Translations under genes and position numbers: made by a program
Source of the DNA: JAHQVI01 sp963749875
Lineage (GTDB): Bacteria; Pseudomonadota; Alphaproteobacteria; Rhizobiales; Rhodomicrobiaceae
Length of the DNA stretch: 64,000 bases
NCBI GenBank assembly: GCA_963749875.1
Contig: CAVVOX010000003.1
Span: 186,001 to 250,000 of the forward strand
Direction of reading: 5' to 3'
In this document: piece by piece, positions 27,749-38,767 of the stretch
Layout of the letters: each line of letters starts with the position of its first letter
Numbering within the stretch: the stretch's first letter is position 1
Notes under the pieces: model-generated
The model's input: the letters and a program-made list of their open reading frames with translations, nothing else
What the model was told of the DNA's origin: nothing
Databases searched by the model: none

Positions 27749-28684
27749 TAATTAGTCCGCGGTCAAACATCCAGTGCGCCGTTCCAGAAAGCGCAACTCC
27801 GTTGCTTACTATGTCTGGACCGTTGGCCTCAACAGACTTTATGTGTGCCGCGTCAACTTCAGCGCGGCCTCTGCCATTGATCAGCTTAATGCCGGTGACG
27901 GCACATCGCTTATCATACGCGCGCAAGATGAGTTGTCGAAAAACTCGATCTCGTACAGCGCGAGATGTTAAATAGCTAATCCGTTTGCGGTCTTTCTCAA
28001 GAAAATACGGCGCCTGATTCTCTTCAAAGGCGGGAGTGGAAGTAGCGATATCAAGACGAGGCAGAGCAGGTTCCGAGTTTGACAACCCCTGTTCAACGAT
28101 CCGAGAAAAATCGGCAGGCAATAAGGAGCGAACCGCAGCCTGCGCTCGTCCGGAAATTCGCCCATCCTCGTTTATTAACCCTCTCTCGACAAGCCCATCG
28201 GAATCGCTAAAGGGAACGGGATTGACAAAGTCCAGATAGGAGCCCGGTTCGATGACAGCAATGTACATGTTGGCAGCTGTTGGGTCAGGTATGACCTCAT
28301 AGACCTTGGCGACCGCGAAGTAGCCCCTCGTTTCAGCGACTTTTGTGGGTTCGTAATATATTATCCAATCGCCGATGCACGCCTCAACGCGCCCGAGATA
28401 TTGGCGTGGAAACTGGTATTGCTCAGCCGGGCCGTCGTCATAAATCGAATCTGGTCGGTGGATAAAAACCCCGAATCCCATTTTCCAATCCTCTGCGGCG
28501 GGAAATGATCGTCTGCTCTTGAACAAAATGAAATTTGCAAACGGGTACGGTAGAACAAGAGGTAATAAAACACGCAAGAAAACATACAAGAGTATGTCGA
28601 CAAATTCACAGGGCGATTCTCGAACCGACGGTTCTCTCCTTGTGATCCTATGAGAAGAAAAATCAAACAGTGGAAGAAGCAGTT

Positions 28685-29044
28685 ATGACCATCACGATCT
28701 ACGGCATCAAGAACTGCGACACGATGAAGAAGGCGCGGGGCTGGCTGGACGGCCACGGCGTCGAATATGCGTTTCACGATTATAAGTCAGCCGGTATCGA
28801 CCGCGAGCGCCTGGAACGCTGGTGCAAGACTGTCGGCTGGGAGACCTTGCTTAATCGCGCCGGCACAACCTTTCGCAAGCTTCCCGAGAAGGACAAGCAG
28901 GAGCTCGATGCGGTGCGGGCGATGGCGCTAATGCTGGAGCAGCCGTCGATGATCAAGCGCCCTGTCCTCGACCTCGGCGGCGGCGAGCTTCTGGTCGGTT
29001 TCAAGCCCGACGCGTACAGTGCGGCAATCGGCGCGGCGAGTTGA
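28685..29044 (+). CDS. ArsC/Spx-like thioredoxin-fold protein (YffB group)
   Basis: This 119-residue protein is of the ArsC family. The motif YGIKNCDTMKKARGWLDGHG holds a single N-terminal Cys followed by DTMKKA, as in YffB/Spx-like proteins rather than true arsenate reductases. The C-terminal MIKRPVLDLGGGELLVGF is the matching family signature. YffB is thought to act as a glutathione-dependent thiol reductase, but the role is not settled. The start is ATG 28685 with GGAAG upstream; GTG 28670 is less likely. Confidence 0.88.
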   Translation: MTITIYGIKNCDTMKKARGWLDGHGVEYAFHDYKSAGIDRERLERWCKTVGWETLLNRAGTTFRKLPEKDKQELDAVRAMALMLEQPSMIKRPVLDLGGGELLVGFKPDAYSAAIGAAS

Positions 29045-29213
29045 ACGCGGGCGCTCATTTTCTGCAGCGTTTCGATTTGATCGGAGACGCCTATGCCCAA
29101 TGGAATTTCCGCTCGCATGGGAATAACACCGGGATGTTTGGTGGGTGCGCGCCTCTATACGCCACGCCGGGATGGATGAAATGTCTTAGAGGTTCGGTTC
29201 GCCCGCCGCCGCC

Positions 29214-29555
29214 TTACCAGCCGCAGCGGACTCGGCAGCGTTTGCAGTCGGCGCTCTCTTCGCCGCCTTCGCAAGTCGAACGGCAGGTCTCGCAAGGATG
29301 CCCCCAACGAGGACCATAGCCCCAATAGGGTCCGCCCCAGAAACCGGCACCTGCGCCCTTGCGCTTCGGCTTCTCTTCATCCTTCCTGCCCCAATCGAAG
29401 AGCCTCCAACGCCCTTTCTTGCCACCGATTTCCGTAAGAGCCGCCCCATCGAGGGCAATAAGGGTCAGATTCGGTAAGGGAACTGCGAAAGCCGGCGCTT
29501 CACCGGCAAAGATCAGCGCGGCCGACAGGAGCAGAATATGTATGCGCCGTTTCAT
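29214..29555 (-). CDS. Small secreted cysteine-rich protein
   Basis: This 113-residue protein has a clear signal peptide (MKRRIHILLLSAALIFAG, cleavage after PAFA). The mature part is basic with a Gly/Trp/Tyr stretch (GFWGGPYWGYGPRWG), and six Cys are packed in the last 26 residues in the order CxxCxxxC...CxxCxxxC. The symmetric Cys spacing could bind metal or form disulfides. I do not recognise a family. A second secreted protein with Cys and Tyr-rich patches is encoded just upstream on the same strand. Confidence 0.6.
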   Translation of the reverse strand: MKRRIHILLLSAALIFAGEAPAFAVPLPNLTLIALDGAALTEIGGKKGRWRLFDWGRKDEEKPKRKGAGAGFWGGPYWGYGPRWGHPCETCRSTCEGGEESADCKRCRVRCGW

Positions 29556-29738
29556 CCATTCTCCTTGAAGACGACGGGAATCTCGTCATCCTGGCCACGA
29601 GAAGAGGGGAACAGGAATGAATACGCAATGAATACAATTAGGGGGACTTGAGCCGTGCGGGCAAGTCTAATCTCGCATAAGCCGGGACAAGTCTTTACAG
29701 ATTCAGAAAAGAAAGCACCAACTGCGTAGCCACGGGCC

Positions 29739-30296
29739 TCAATGCTCGCGGCATGCAAGCCGTCTACGCCCATCGCCGTAGAGTTTGCCTTCGGGATATT
29801 CGTAGAACCGGTAGTGGTAATAGTCGCAGCCGCGCCCGCAATAGCCCGCACGCAGCCGGGCGAACCAGCAGGCGATCCCGCATGTCGCGTCGTAGCGCCG
29901 GTCATAATGCTCCCGCGGGGGCAGCGCCTGTTTGTCATAGGCGCGAGAGGCGTAACGCTCATCGTCGCAGGGGGGCAGCTCCTCGACCGGCTCGGCATGG
30001 TCATAAGGGCCGGGCGCCGGATCCCAGCGGCTGACATGTTCGCGAGGCGGGTGCTCGGGCGGCACATAAGCCGGACAGCCATAGCTGCCATCCGGGCAGA
30101 GCCCGACTTGGAGCAACTGCGGGCCGGCAATCCGGCCGATGAGATCACTTCCCGCCCAGACCGAATGCGAAACCATCTGGGCGCTCGCACTGCCGGCCGA
30201 CAGCGCGATCAGGCCTGCCGCCAGCAGAAAGTTCTGGACGTGCCGGCGAAAGACGGATTTCAACATCCGGCGAATGGTGTAAAACTGCCGGACCAT
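29739..30296 (-). CDS. Secreted protein of unknown function
   Basis: This 185-residue protein has a signal peptide with a basic N-region (RRMLKSVFRRHVQN), a hydrophobic core (FLLAAGLIALSAG) and cleavage near ASA-QM. The mature part is rich in Pro, Tyr and Arg with scattered Cys (GLCPDGSYGCPAYVP and CGIACWFARL). The start is ATG 30296 with GGGAG 5 bp upstream. No family was recognised. It is divergent from panB. Confidence 0.6.
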   Translation of the reverse strand: MVRQFYTIRRMLKSVFRRHVQNFLLAAGLIALSAGSASAQMVSHSVWAGSDLIGRIAGPQLLQVGLCPDGSYGCPAYVPPEHPPREHVSRWDPAPGPYDHAEPVEELPPCDDERYASRAYDKQALPPREHYDRRYDATCGIACWFARLRAGYCGRGCDYYHYRFYEYPEGKLYGDGRRRLACREH

Positions 30297-30446
30297 GGCT
30301 GCTCCCTACGGTCGTGCCCCAATCGAAGACGGGGGAGGCCGATCCCCATGCGGCCTTCCATCGCTGCTCTTTCGGTCCTATTTAAGAGCGGCGGAACAAA
30401 CAACTCCTTAACGCAGCACAAATACGGGCCCGAAAATTAAGGTAAA

Positions 30447-31316
30447 ATGTCTCAGCAAGCACAGATACAGCGCCTGACCGCGCCGGACATCGCAAGACGC
30501 AAAGGCGGCGAGCCGATCGCGTCGCTCACAGCTTACCACGCCCATACGGCGCGGATCATCGACCCTTATGTGGATTTTCTGCTGGTTGGCGATTTGCTCG
30601 GCATGGTGATGCATGGCTATGAATCGACCGTGCCGGTGCCGCTCGATCTGATGATCATGCACGGCGCAGCGGTGGTGCGGGGCTCTTCCCATGCTCTGAT
30701 CGTCGTCGATATGCCGTTCGGCTCCTATGAGGAAAGCCCGCCGGTCGCCTTCCGTAGCGCTGCGCGCGTCATGAAAGAGACCGGCTGCGGCGCCGTTAAG
30801 CTCGAAGGCGGGGCGCGCATGGCCGAGACTATCCGCTATCTGACCGAGCGCGGCATTCCGGTGATGGCGCATATTGGCCTGACGCCGCAGTCGATCAACA
30901 TGATGGGAGGCTTCAAGACGCAAGGCCGGCGCCAGGAGGAATGGGCCGCGATCGAAGCCGATGCGGCAGCGGTCTCGGAAGCCGGCGCTTTTGCCGTGGT
31001 CCTGGAAGGCATGGCCGAGTTGCTTGCGGCCCGCATCACCAAGCAGATTCCGATCCCAACCATCGGGATCGGGGCGTCGGCCTCTTGCGACGGGCAGATC
31101 CTTGTGCTTGAGGATATGCTGGGTCTGAGCCCGCGCGTGCCGAAATTCGTCAAGAAATTCGCCCAGCTTGGCGCGGCGATCGAGGACGCGGTGAAGTGCT
31201 ACACGGAGGAGGTTCGCGCGCGCACCTTCCCCGGTGCCGGCCATGTTTATGGCATGCGCGGCGAGAGCGGCGACCAGAGCAAGGCAAAAGCCAGGAAATC
31301 GAAGACCGCCGGCTAA
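30447..31316 (+). CDS. panB: 3-methyl-2-oxobutanoate hydroxymethyltransferase
   Basis: PanB adds a hydroxymethyl group from methylene-THF to ketoisovalerate, the first step of pantothenate synthesis. The 289-residue TIM barrel keeps metal ligands D49 (VGDLLGM) and the Asp in VVDMPFGSYE, the catalytic VKLEGG and VVLEG Glu, and the late motif GIGASASCDGQILVLEDMLG. One unusual point: the Ser that normally follows D49 (GDSLG, Ser46 in E. coli) is Leu50 here, codon TTG at 30594-30596. One C-to-T change would explain it. The C-terminus has a short Lys-rich tail. No panC is nearby. Confidence 0.9.
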   Translation: MSQQAQIQRLTAPDIARRKGGEPIASLTAYHAHTARIIDPYVDFLLVGDLLGMVMHGYESTVPVPLDLMIMHGAAVVRGSSHALIVVDMPFGSYEESPPVAFRSAARVMKETGCGAVKLEGGARMAETIRYLTERGIPVMAHIGLTPQSINMMGGFKTQGRRQEEWAAIEADAAAVSEAGAFAVVLEGMAELLAARITKQIPIPTIGIGASASCDGQILVLEDMLGLSPRVPKFVKKFAQLGAAIEDAVKCYTEEVRARTFPGAGHVYGMRGESGDQSKAKARKSKTAG

Positions 31317-31438
31317 GAAAGTGCTAGAAGTCTTGCCCTGACTTTGCCGTCCCGCGCCGCCAGAGCTGGTTTGATGGGCGCGGACGCGCTATGGAATGAC
31401 ATTGAACGGAAGGTGGCGGCTGCCGGCCGCGTAGAACA

Positions 31439-32143
31439 ATGAGCGAAGAAGACAATATTTTCCGCGAAGTCGAGGAGGATTTGCGCCGCGAACAGCTCGC
31501 GGCGATGTGGGACAAATATGGGGTCTTCGTGCTCATCGGCGCGGCGCTCATTGTAGCGATTGTCGGCGGCTACAACGGCTATCAATGGTGGTCGCAGAAG
31601 CAGGCGGCCCAGTCCGGCCAGGCCTTCTACGAGGCGAGTGAGCTGCTCGATCAGAACAAGTCCTCCGATGCCCTCGAAGCGTTCCGCAAGCTGGCCGAGC
31701 GTTCCGGCAGCGGCTATCGAACGCTCAGCCGGCTCAAAATGGCTGCCATTCAAGCCGATCAGGGCCATAAAGCGGAAGCCGTTGCGCTTTATGACGAAAT
31801 CGCGCAAGAGGGCGCCGACCCGATGCTGCGCAATTATGCAAAATTGCAGGCTGCGGCCCTGCGGCTCGACGAGGCGGACAGGGCCGAGATCGAGAAACGC
31901 CTCGAAGGACTTATTACGGACACGAATCCGTGGCGTTATTCTGCGCGAGAGCTGTTAGCTTTGGCGGCTTTTCGCTCCGGCGATTCGAGCGAATCGGAGA
32001 AACTGTTCAGCGAGATCCTTGGCGATCCTTCGGCTCCGTCTGACATCCGTCGGCGCGCCGAAGCCATGCTGTCCCTGCTTGTAAAGGCGCCGAAGCAAGT
32101 CAGCAGCGCCACGGCGGCGGACAAGGAAAGCCGAACGCAATAA
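31439..32143 (+). CDS. YfgM-like membrane-anchored tetratricopeptide protein
   Basis: This 234-residue protein has an N-terminal cytoplasmic part (FREVEEDLRREQLAAMWDKY), one membrane helix (VFVLIGAALIVAIVGGYNGY) and a periplasmic tetratricopeptide-like helical domain. This is the layout of YfgM (DUF2133), an ancillary SecYEG translocon subunit that works with periplasmic chaperones. It lies 10 bp before bamB, matching the yfgM-bamB-der order of many proteobacteria, which supports the call. Confidence 0.85.
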   Translation: MSEEDNIFREVEEDLRREQLAAMWDKYGVFVLIGAALIVAIVGGYNGYQWWSQKQAAQSGQAFYEASELLDQNKSSDALEAFRKLAERSGSGYRTLSRLKMAAIQADQGHKAEAVALYDEIAQEGADPMLRNYAKLQAAALRLDEADRAEIEKRLEGLITDTNPWRYSARELLALAAFRSGDSSESEKLFSEILGDPSAPSDIRRRAEAMLSLLVKAPKQVSSATAADKESRTQ

Positions 32144-32153
32144 GGGAGGACCC

Positions 32154-33488
32154 ATGACCGGGCGGCTTCGTAGGAGCTTCGCAACCTGCTGCGCCTTTAC
32201 GGCCGCGCTCGCTCTTGCAGGCTGCGGCGGAGGGAGTCTTCCTTCAATTCCGGGTGTTTCCAACCTTTTCGAAGAGACCGAGACACCGCTCCCCGGCGAG
32301 CGGGTTTCCGTTCTCACCTCGAATGCCACTGGTACGGCAACCGAGGCTGAATCGAAAGAACCGATCACATTGCCCGCCCCGCAGCAGAACGCGTCCTGGA
32401 GCCAGCCGGGCGGCGTTCCGAGCAATGCGCCGGGGCATCTGGCCTTTTCCGGCGCCGGCAAAACGGTCTGGAGCGGCGACGCGGGATCGGGGTCGGACTC
32501 CGATGGGCGCGTGAGCGCGCTTCCCGTCGTTCACGACGGCAAGGTCTTCACCCTCGACCGGCAGGGGCAGGTCAGCGCTTTCTCCTTGAGCGGCAGCCGG
32601 GTTTGGCGGGTGGACCTCACGCCGGAGGAGGAAAAGTCCGACTCCGGTTTCGGCGGAGGCCTGGCAGCCGAGGGCAATCAGCTCTTTGTTGCGACCGGCT
32701 TCGGCACGCTCGTTTCGCTGAACACCAGCAACGGCAAACCGAACTGGACCAAGAAGCTCGGCGTTCCGATCCGCACCTCGCCGACGGCCGCCAACGGCAA
32801 GGTGTTTGTCGTGAACACCGACAGCGAGCTCTACGCGCTGTCCGAGGCAAATGGCGACGAGATCTGGCGCAGCCGCGGCCTGCCGGAATCCGCCGCCATC
32901 CTCAGCAATGTCAGCCCCGCTGTTGAAGGCAAGACGCTGGTTGTCTCCTATCCTTCCGGAGAAGTTACCGCGCTCGACACGGCGACAGGCGAGCCGCGCT
33001 GGAAGGACTCCGTATCGGGCGGCGTGATCGGGTCATCCCTGACCACGATCGGCGATGCCGCGCGTCCCGTCATCGAAGGCGGTGTGGTTTACGCGGGGAA
33101 CCGCACGGGCCGTCTCGTCGCGACGAAGCTGACGAACGGCGAGCGTGTTTGGTCGCGCGATATTCGCGCCGCGCAGACGCCCTGGGTCGCCGGCGATTCC
33201 CTGTTCGTCGTCGATACGAATAGGCGGCTTTACGCGCTCAACCGCAAGACCGGAAAGGTCCGCTGGGTGACGACCTTGCCGGATGCGAAGACGTGGAGCG
33301 GCCCGACTTTGGCCGGCGGCAAGCTCTGGCTGGCCTCGAATAAAGGACTGCTCGTCGGCGTCGACGCCAAGACCGGCCAGGTGGCAACGAAGCGCGATCT
33401 CGACGATGCGATCTATATTTCGCCTATCGTGGCAAGCGGCCGCATGTTTGTCCTGACGGATGAAGCGCGTCTCATCGCTATGAATTAG
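32154..33488 (+). CDS. bamB: Outer-membrane assembly lipoprotein BamB
   Basis: This 444-residue lipoprotein has a signal with lipobox LAGC (lipidated C24) and a PQQ-type beta-propeller. Repeated blades are visible as GKVFTLDRQGQVSAF, GKVFVVNTDSELYALSEANG and RRLYALNRKTGKVRWVT. BamB is a scaffold of the BAM complex that folds outer-membrane proteins. It lies between the YfgM-like gene and der. A Ser/Thr/Glu-rich stretch separates the lipid anchor from the propeller. Confidence 0.92.
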   Translation: MTGRLRRSFATCCAFTAALALAGCGGGSLPSIPGVSNLFEETETPLPGERVSVLTSNATGTATEAESKEPITLPAPQQNASWSQPGGVPSNAPGHLAFSGAGKTVWSGDAGSGSDSDGRVSALPVVHDGKVFTLDRQGQVSAFSLSGSRVWRVDLTPEEEKSDSGFGGGLAAEGNQLFVATGFGTLVSLNTSNGKPNWTKKLGVPIRTSPTAANGKVFVVNTDSELYALSEANGDEIWRSRGLPESAAILSNVSPAVEGKTLVVSYPSGEVTALDTATGEPRWKDSVSGGVIGSSLTTIGDAARPVIEGGVVYAGNRTGRLVATKLTNGERVWSRDIRAAQTPWVAGDSLFVVDTNRRLYALNRKTGKVRWVTTLPDAKTWSGPTLAGGKLWLASNKGLLVGVDAKTGQVATKRDLDDAIYISPIVASGRMFVLTDEARLIAMN

Positions 33489-33519
33489 CGACTGGCCGTT
33501 GATCGGCTATAGTCTCCTG

Positions 33520-33546
33520 ACGGGCCTCGGTGGCCCGTCTTTGCTG
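33520..33546 (+). terminator. Hairpin after bamB, just before der
   Basis: GACGGGCC (33520-33527) pairs with GGCCCGTC (33533-33540) and is followed by TTTGCTGTCTT. It looks like a terminator for bamB, but it lies only 17 bp before the der ATG and leaves no room for a separate promoter. It may act as a partial terminator or set the der translation level. Confidence 0.6.
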
Positions 33547-33557
33547 TCTTGACCGCC

Positions 33558-34922
33558 ATGACCGCCTCCATTGTCATTGCCGGACGCCCGAATGTCGGCA
33601 AGTCCACGCTGTTCAACCGCCTTGCGGGCAAACGGCTCGCTCTGGTCGATGACATGCCCGGGCTGACGCGCGACCGGAAGGAGGCCGAAGCTGCGGTCGG
33701 CGAGCGCGCGATCCGCCTTATCGATACGGCCGGGCTCGAAGAAGCGGCGGAAGGCTCGATTGCCGCCCGTATGAGCGATCGGAGCCTCGGCGCGATCCAG
33801 TCGGCCGATCTCGTCCTGTTCCTGATCGACGCCCGCGCCGGGGTGACGCCTGCCGACGAGCAATTTGCCGGGCAGATCCGCGCCTCCGGACGCCCCGTTA
33901 TCCTGGTTGCGAATAAATGCGAAGGCCGCGCCAGCGATGCAGGCTTCTATGAGGCGTTCAAGCTGGGCTTCGGCGAGCCCGTCGCGATCTCGGCCGAACA
34001 TGGTGAGGGTATTGGCGAGCTTCACGAACGGATCGACGAAGCGCTTCAGGAACGCGGCGACGCGACCGGCGAGCCGGCGGCCAAAGAGGAAATCCCGGCG
34101 CGCGACCGTCCCCTGAAACTCGCCATCGTCGGCCGCCCGAATGCGGGCAAATCGACGCTGGTCAATACGCTTCTGGGCGAAGAGCGGATGATCACCGGTC
34201 CTGAGCCGGGACTGACCCGCGACGCGGTCGCAAGCGAATTCGCCTGGAATGACCGCAAGGTCCAGCTCTTCGACACGGCCGGGCTCCGGCGCAAGTCGCG
34301 CGTCGCGGAGCGTGCCGAAAAGCTCGCCGTCGGCGACGCGCTCAATGCGATCCGCTTTGCCGAAGTGGTCGTGTTGCTAATCGAGGTCGAACGGGCGCTC
34401 GACAAGCAGGATCTGCAGCTCGCCGCGCTGGCGGAACGCGAGGGCAGGGCGCTTGTCATCGGCATCAATAAATGGGATCTGGTGGAGGATCGCGACAGGC
34501 ATCTGCGGGCCTTGCGCGCCGCCATCGCACGTCAGTTGCCGCAGCTCAAAGGCGTGCCGGTCGTGCCGGTGAGCGCGCTCAGCGGACGAGGCACGGTGAA
34601 GCTGATGAAAGCGGTTTTCGATGTCTACGACGCCTGGAACCGCCGCATTCCGACCGCGACGCTCAATCGCTGGTTCAGCGAGGCCGTGGAGGGGCACCCG
34701 CCGCCGGCGGTCGCGGGCCGGCGCATCCGGCTGCGCTACATAACACAGCCCCATGCACGCCCGCCCACCTTCGTGATCTTCTGCTCACGGCCCGAGGCGT
34801 TGCCCGACAGCTATAAGCGCTATCTCGTCAATTCCCTGCGCGAGGAATTAGGGCTTGCCGCTGTGCCGGTCCGGGTTCATCTGCGCAAACCGAAAAACCC
34901 TTACGCGCCTGACCGCTCATAA
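33558..34922 (+). CDS. der: Ribosome biogenesis GTPase Der
   Basis: This 454-residue protein has two tandem G domains. The first has GRPNVGKSTLFNRLAG and DTAGLEE. The second has GRPNAGKSTLVNTLLG, DTAGLRRKSR and NKWDLVEDR. A C-terminal KH-like domain has RIRLRYITQPHARPPTF. The first G4 is NKCE, as is common in Der. Der matures the 50S subunit. The start is ATG 33558; TTG 33549 is an alternative. It follows bamB closely with a hairpin between them. Confidence 0.96.
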   Translation: MTASIVIAGRPNVGKSTLFNRLAGKRLALVDDMPGLTRDRKEAEAAVGERAIRLIDTAGLEEAAEGSIAARMSDRSLGAIQSADLVLFLIDARAGVTPADEQFAGQIRASGRPVILVANKCEGRASDAGFYEAFKLGFGEPVAISAEHGEGIGELHERIDEALQERGDATGEPAAKEEIPARDRPLKLAIVGRPNAGKSTLVNTLLGEERMITGPEPGLTRDAVASEFAWNDRKVQLFDTAGLRRKSRVAERAEKLAVGDALNAIRFAEVVVLLIEVERALDKQDLQLAALAEREGRALVIGINKWDLVEDRDRHLRALRAAIARQLPQLKGVPVVPVSALSGRGTVKLMKAVFDVYDAWNRRIPTATLNRWFSEAVEGHPPPAVAGRRIRLRYITQPHARPPTFVIFCSRPEALPDSYKRYLVNSLREELGLAAVPVRVHLRKPKNPYAPDRS

Positions 34923-35003
34923 GCGCGTCCAGGTGCGGAGTCGTGACACATGTCAGCGAAGCGGAAGGCGGCCGGTCTTGCAGCAGAACCGGCCGGCCCT
35001 CAG

Positions 35004-35348
35004 CTATTCGCTGGATGACTGAGAGTCCCAGAACGCACGGACACCCCAAAGGGTGTTCGGGCCATGTCCGCCATAGGGATCTGTATTGTCGCACCAGATA
35101 CCCGCATGATGGATCTTCTTGGACTGCTCCGGAATGGGAGTGCTGTCGGCAGCGGCTGCCACTGTGGAAGCGCTGGTCTGATCAGTTTGCTCCGCAGCCG
35201 GAGCATTATTGGACGCAGCGGTCTCTGTGGAAGCGTCGGCCTGAACAGGCTGCTCGTCGACGGAAGGGGAGTAGGACTGAGCCATCGCAGGAGAGGCGCC
35301 GGTCAGCAGAAGAGCTGCGCCAAGAACGGAACGAACGACTGAGCTCAT
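35004..35348 (-). CDS. Small secreted Ser/Ala/Thr-rich protein
   Basis: This 114-residue protein has a signal peptide (SVLGAALLLTGASPAMA, cleavage before QSYSP). The mature N-terminal 50 residues are low-complexity, rich in Ala, Ser, Thr, Gln and Asp. The C-terminal part IWCDNTDPYGGHGPNTLWG looks better conserved. No family was recognised. It is transcribed towards der and away from holC. The start ATG 35348 follows a purine-rich GATAGGAGTTC stretch. Confidence 0.6.
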   Translation of the reverse strand: MSSVVRSVLGAALLLTGASPAMAQSYSPSVDEQPVQADASTETAASNNAPAAEQTDQTSASTVAAAADSTPIPEQSKKIHHAGIWCDNTDPYGGHGPNTLWGVRAFWDSQSSSE

Positions 35349-35565
35349 GATGAACTCCTATCAAAAGATTTCCATAATGCGATTCTTGGAAGCGATTTCA
35401 CTTCCACCCAGGATAGGTGAATGAGGATTCGGTTGGTTTCAGGGTGGTTTGACGGCGGATTTAAGATCGTCAACGGATAACGGAAAATTGAATTTTTGTG
35501 ATTGCCGTTTGAATGGAACCGCGATGTTGTCAAGACAATGCAACCTTCCCTAAGAATTAGGAGCC

Positions 35566-36015
35566 ATGACCGACATCCTCTTCTATCAGCTTGAACGGCA
35601 ACCGCTCGACAGGGTGCTGCCCGGTCTGCTTGAGAAGACGCTGGAGCGGGGCTGGCGCGCCGTGGTGCAAGCGGGCGGCGAGGAACGGCTCGAATCCCTC
35701 GATGCGCTGCTGTGGAGCTATCGCGAAGACAGTTTTCTCCCGCATGGGACGGTGAAGGACGGCTTTGCCGATCAGCAGCCGATTTTCCTGACGATCGGTG
35801 ACGGCAATCCCAACGGCGCGCATGTCCGTTTTCTGGTGGATGGCGCCGATTGCGGCGAACGCGATGGCTATGCCCGTATTGTCTATCTGTTCGACGGCCG
35901 CGACGAGGATGCGCGCGCCAAGGCCCGCGAGCAGTGGAAAGCGGCGAAAGGCGCCGGATTTTCGGTCACATACTGGCTGCAGAATGAAAAAGGCCGTTGG
36001 GAGAAAAAGGCATGA
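35566..36015 (+). CDS. holC: DNA polymerase III chi subunit
   Basis: This 149-residue protein of the HolC family has an N-terminal FYQLERQPLDRVLPGLLEKT and the mid-region LWSYREDSFLPHGT, both diagnostic. A late segment, RIVYLFDGRDEDARAKAREQW, is also typical. Chi links the clamp loader to single-strand DNA-binding protein. The start is ATG 35566, after TTAGGAGCC. The cytochrome gene follows by about 90 bp. Confidence 0.93.
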   Translation: MTDILFYQLERQPLDRVLPGLLEKTLERGWRAVVQAGGEERLESLDALLWSYREDSFLPHGTVKDGFADQQPIFLTIGDGNPNGAHVRFLVDGADCGERDGYARIVYLFDGRDEDARAKAREQWKAAKGAGFSVTYWLQNEKGRWEKKA

Positions 36016-36107
36016 GGCCATGGATTAGATTCAAATCAATCCAAGGCGGGCCAAGAGGTGCTAACAAGACAGGAAATGCGCAGCGACGGAGGATTGTAGG
36101 GAAGGAT

Positions 36108-36434
36108 ATGATGGAGAGATTGAGTTTGATCATGGGTGCGGCTTTGGCGATCGGTATCATGAGCAGTGCACAGGCGGCCGATATAGCATCGGGGCGGGAC
36201 CTTGCGCGCAAGCTTTGTGTGAATTGTCATATCGTCGAGCTGGACGGCCAACAGCGCCAGGTAACGGCCGGTATTCCGAGCTTCATGGCCGTTGCGAACA
36301 AGGCCGGCCAGACGGAAGACAAGCTTAAGGGGTTCATCCTCAACCCTCACCCGCCGATGCCTGACGTTCAGCTCAAGACAAATGAGATCGAGAATGTCGT
36401 GAGCTACATCCTGTCATTGAAGAAAGAAAAGTAA
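36108..36434 (+). CDS. Class I c-type cytochrome, monohaem
   Basis: This protein of about 108 residues has a signal peptide (LSLIMGAALAIGIMSSAQA, cleavage before AD) and one haem-binding motif, CVNCH. The likely axial Met lies in PPMPDVQL. The C-terminal helix VVSYILSLKKEK closes the fold. It is a periplasmic electron carrier whose partner is not deducible. Two adjacent ATGs (36108 and 36111) follow AGGGAAGG. Confidence 0.85.
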   Translation: MMERLSLIMGAALAIGIMSSAQAADIASGRDLARKLCVNCHIVELDGQQRQVTAGIPSFMAVANKAGQTEDKLKGFILNPHPPMPDVQLKTNEIENVVSYILSLKKEK

Positions 36435-36452
36435 TCTCCACTCCATAGATCA

Positions 36453-36558
36453 TAGATCAACCTTTGTTCAATTGGAGTCAATTGAACGAGGTCAAGTTGA
36501 TCTATATCCACGAGTTAGCGCAACTGTCCGCGTCCGTTTGGACGCGGACAGTTGCGCT
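36453..36558 (+). repeat. R4: two-hairpin TA-type element, short form, one TA end
   Basis: It begins TAGATCAACCTTTGTTCAA and hairpin 1 is slightly diverged (AATT in place of AGTG). Hairpin 2 is GCGCAACTGTCCGCGTCC / GGACGCGGACAGTTGCGC, an almost perfect palindrome. TA is present at the left end only; the right end reads TC. It sits between the cytochrome and pccA genes. Confidence 0.82.
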
Positions 36559-36716
36559 CGGATCGAACGGGACATAGGCGCGCAAGGGCCGCGCAGGCGT
36601 CTTTGCGGGCGCAATCGTCTGGCAATCTGCGGGATTGCGGCTCATTGCGTGTCAAGGGTAAAACGGAACACAGAATATCGCCCATAACAACCGATTGCCC
36701 GCCCGAAGGACCGCCG

Positions 36717-38732
<2,016 letters not shown>

Positions 38733-38767
38733 ACGGCTATATGGATTTCAGTCTCGGCCTGCAAGGC

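Larger units (their letters stand above)
26726..28481 (-). pseudogene. HNH endonuclease, split by an IS5-family element
   Basis: The N-terminal part reads from ATG 28481 (MGFGVFIHRPDSIYDDG) to the HNH core: RAYDKRCAVTGIKLINGRG, EVDAAHIKSVEANGPD and HWMFDRGLI. It is interrupted at a TA by the element at 26895-27748. On the far side the same frame resumes with SFSDDLKILTSRQVND and ends RPHPNFLKWHREHCFKQ at 26726. Dropping the element and one TA leaves exactly 900 bp, or 299 residues, and the join gives DRGLI-SFSDD as in intact HNH relatives. Such enzymes are often restriction endonucleases, but no methylase gene is nearby. It is AT-richer than the flanks, suggesting transfer. Confidence 0.85.
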
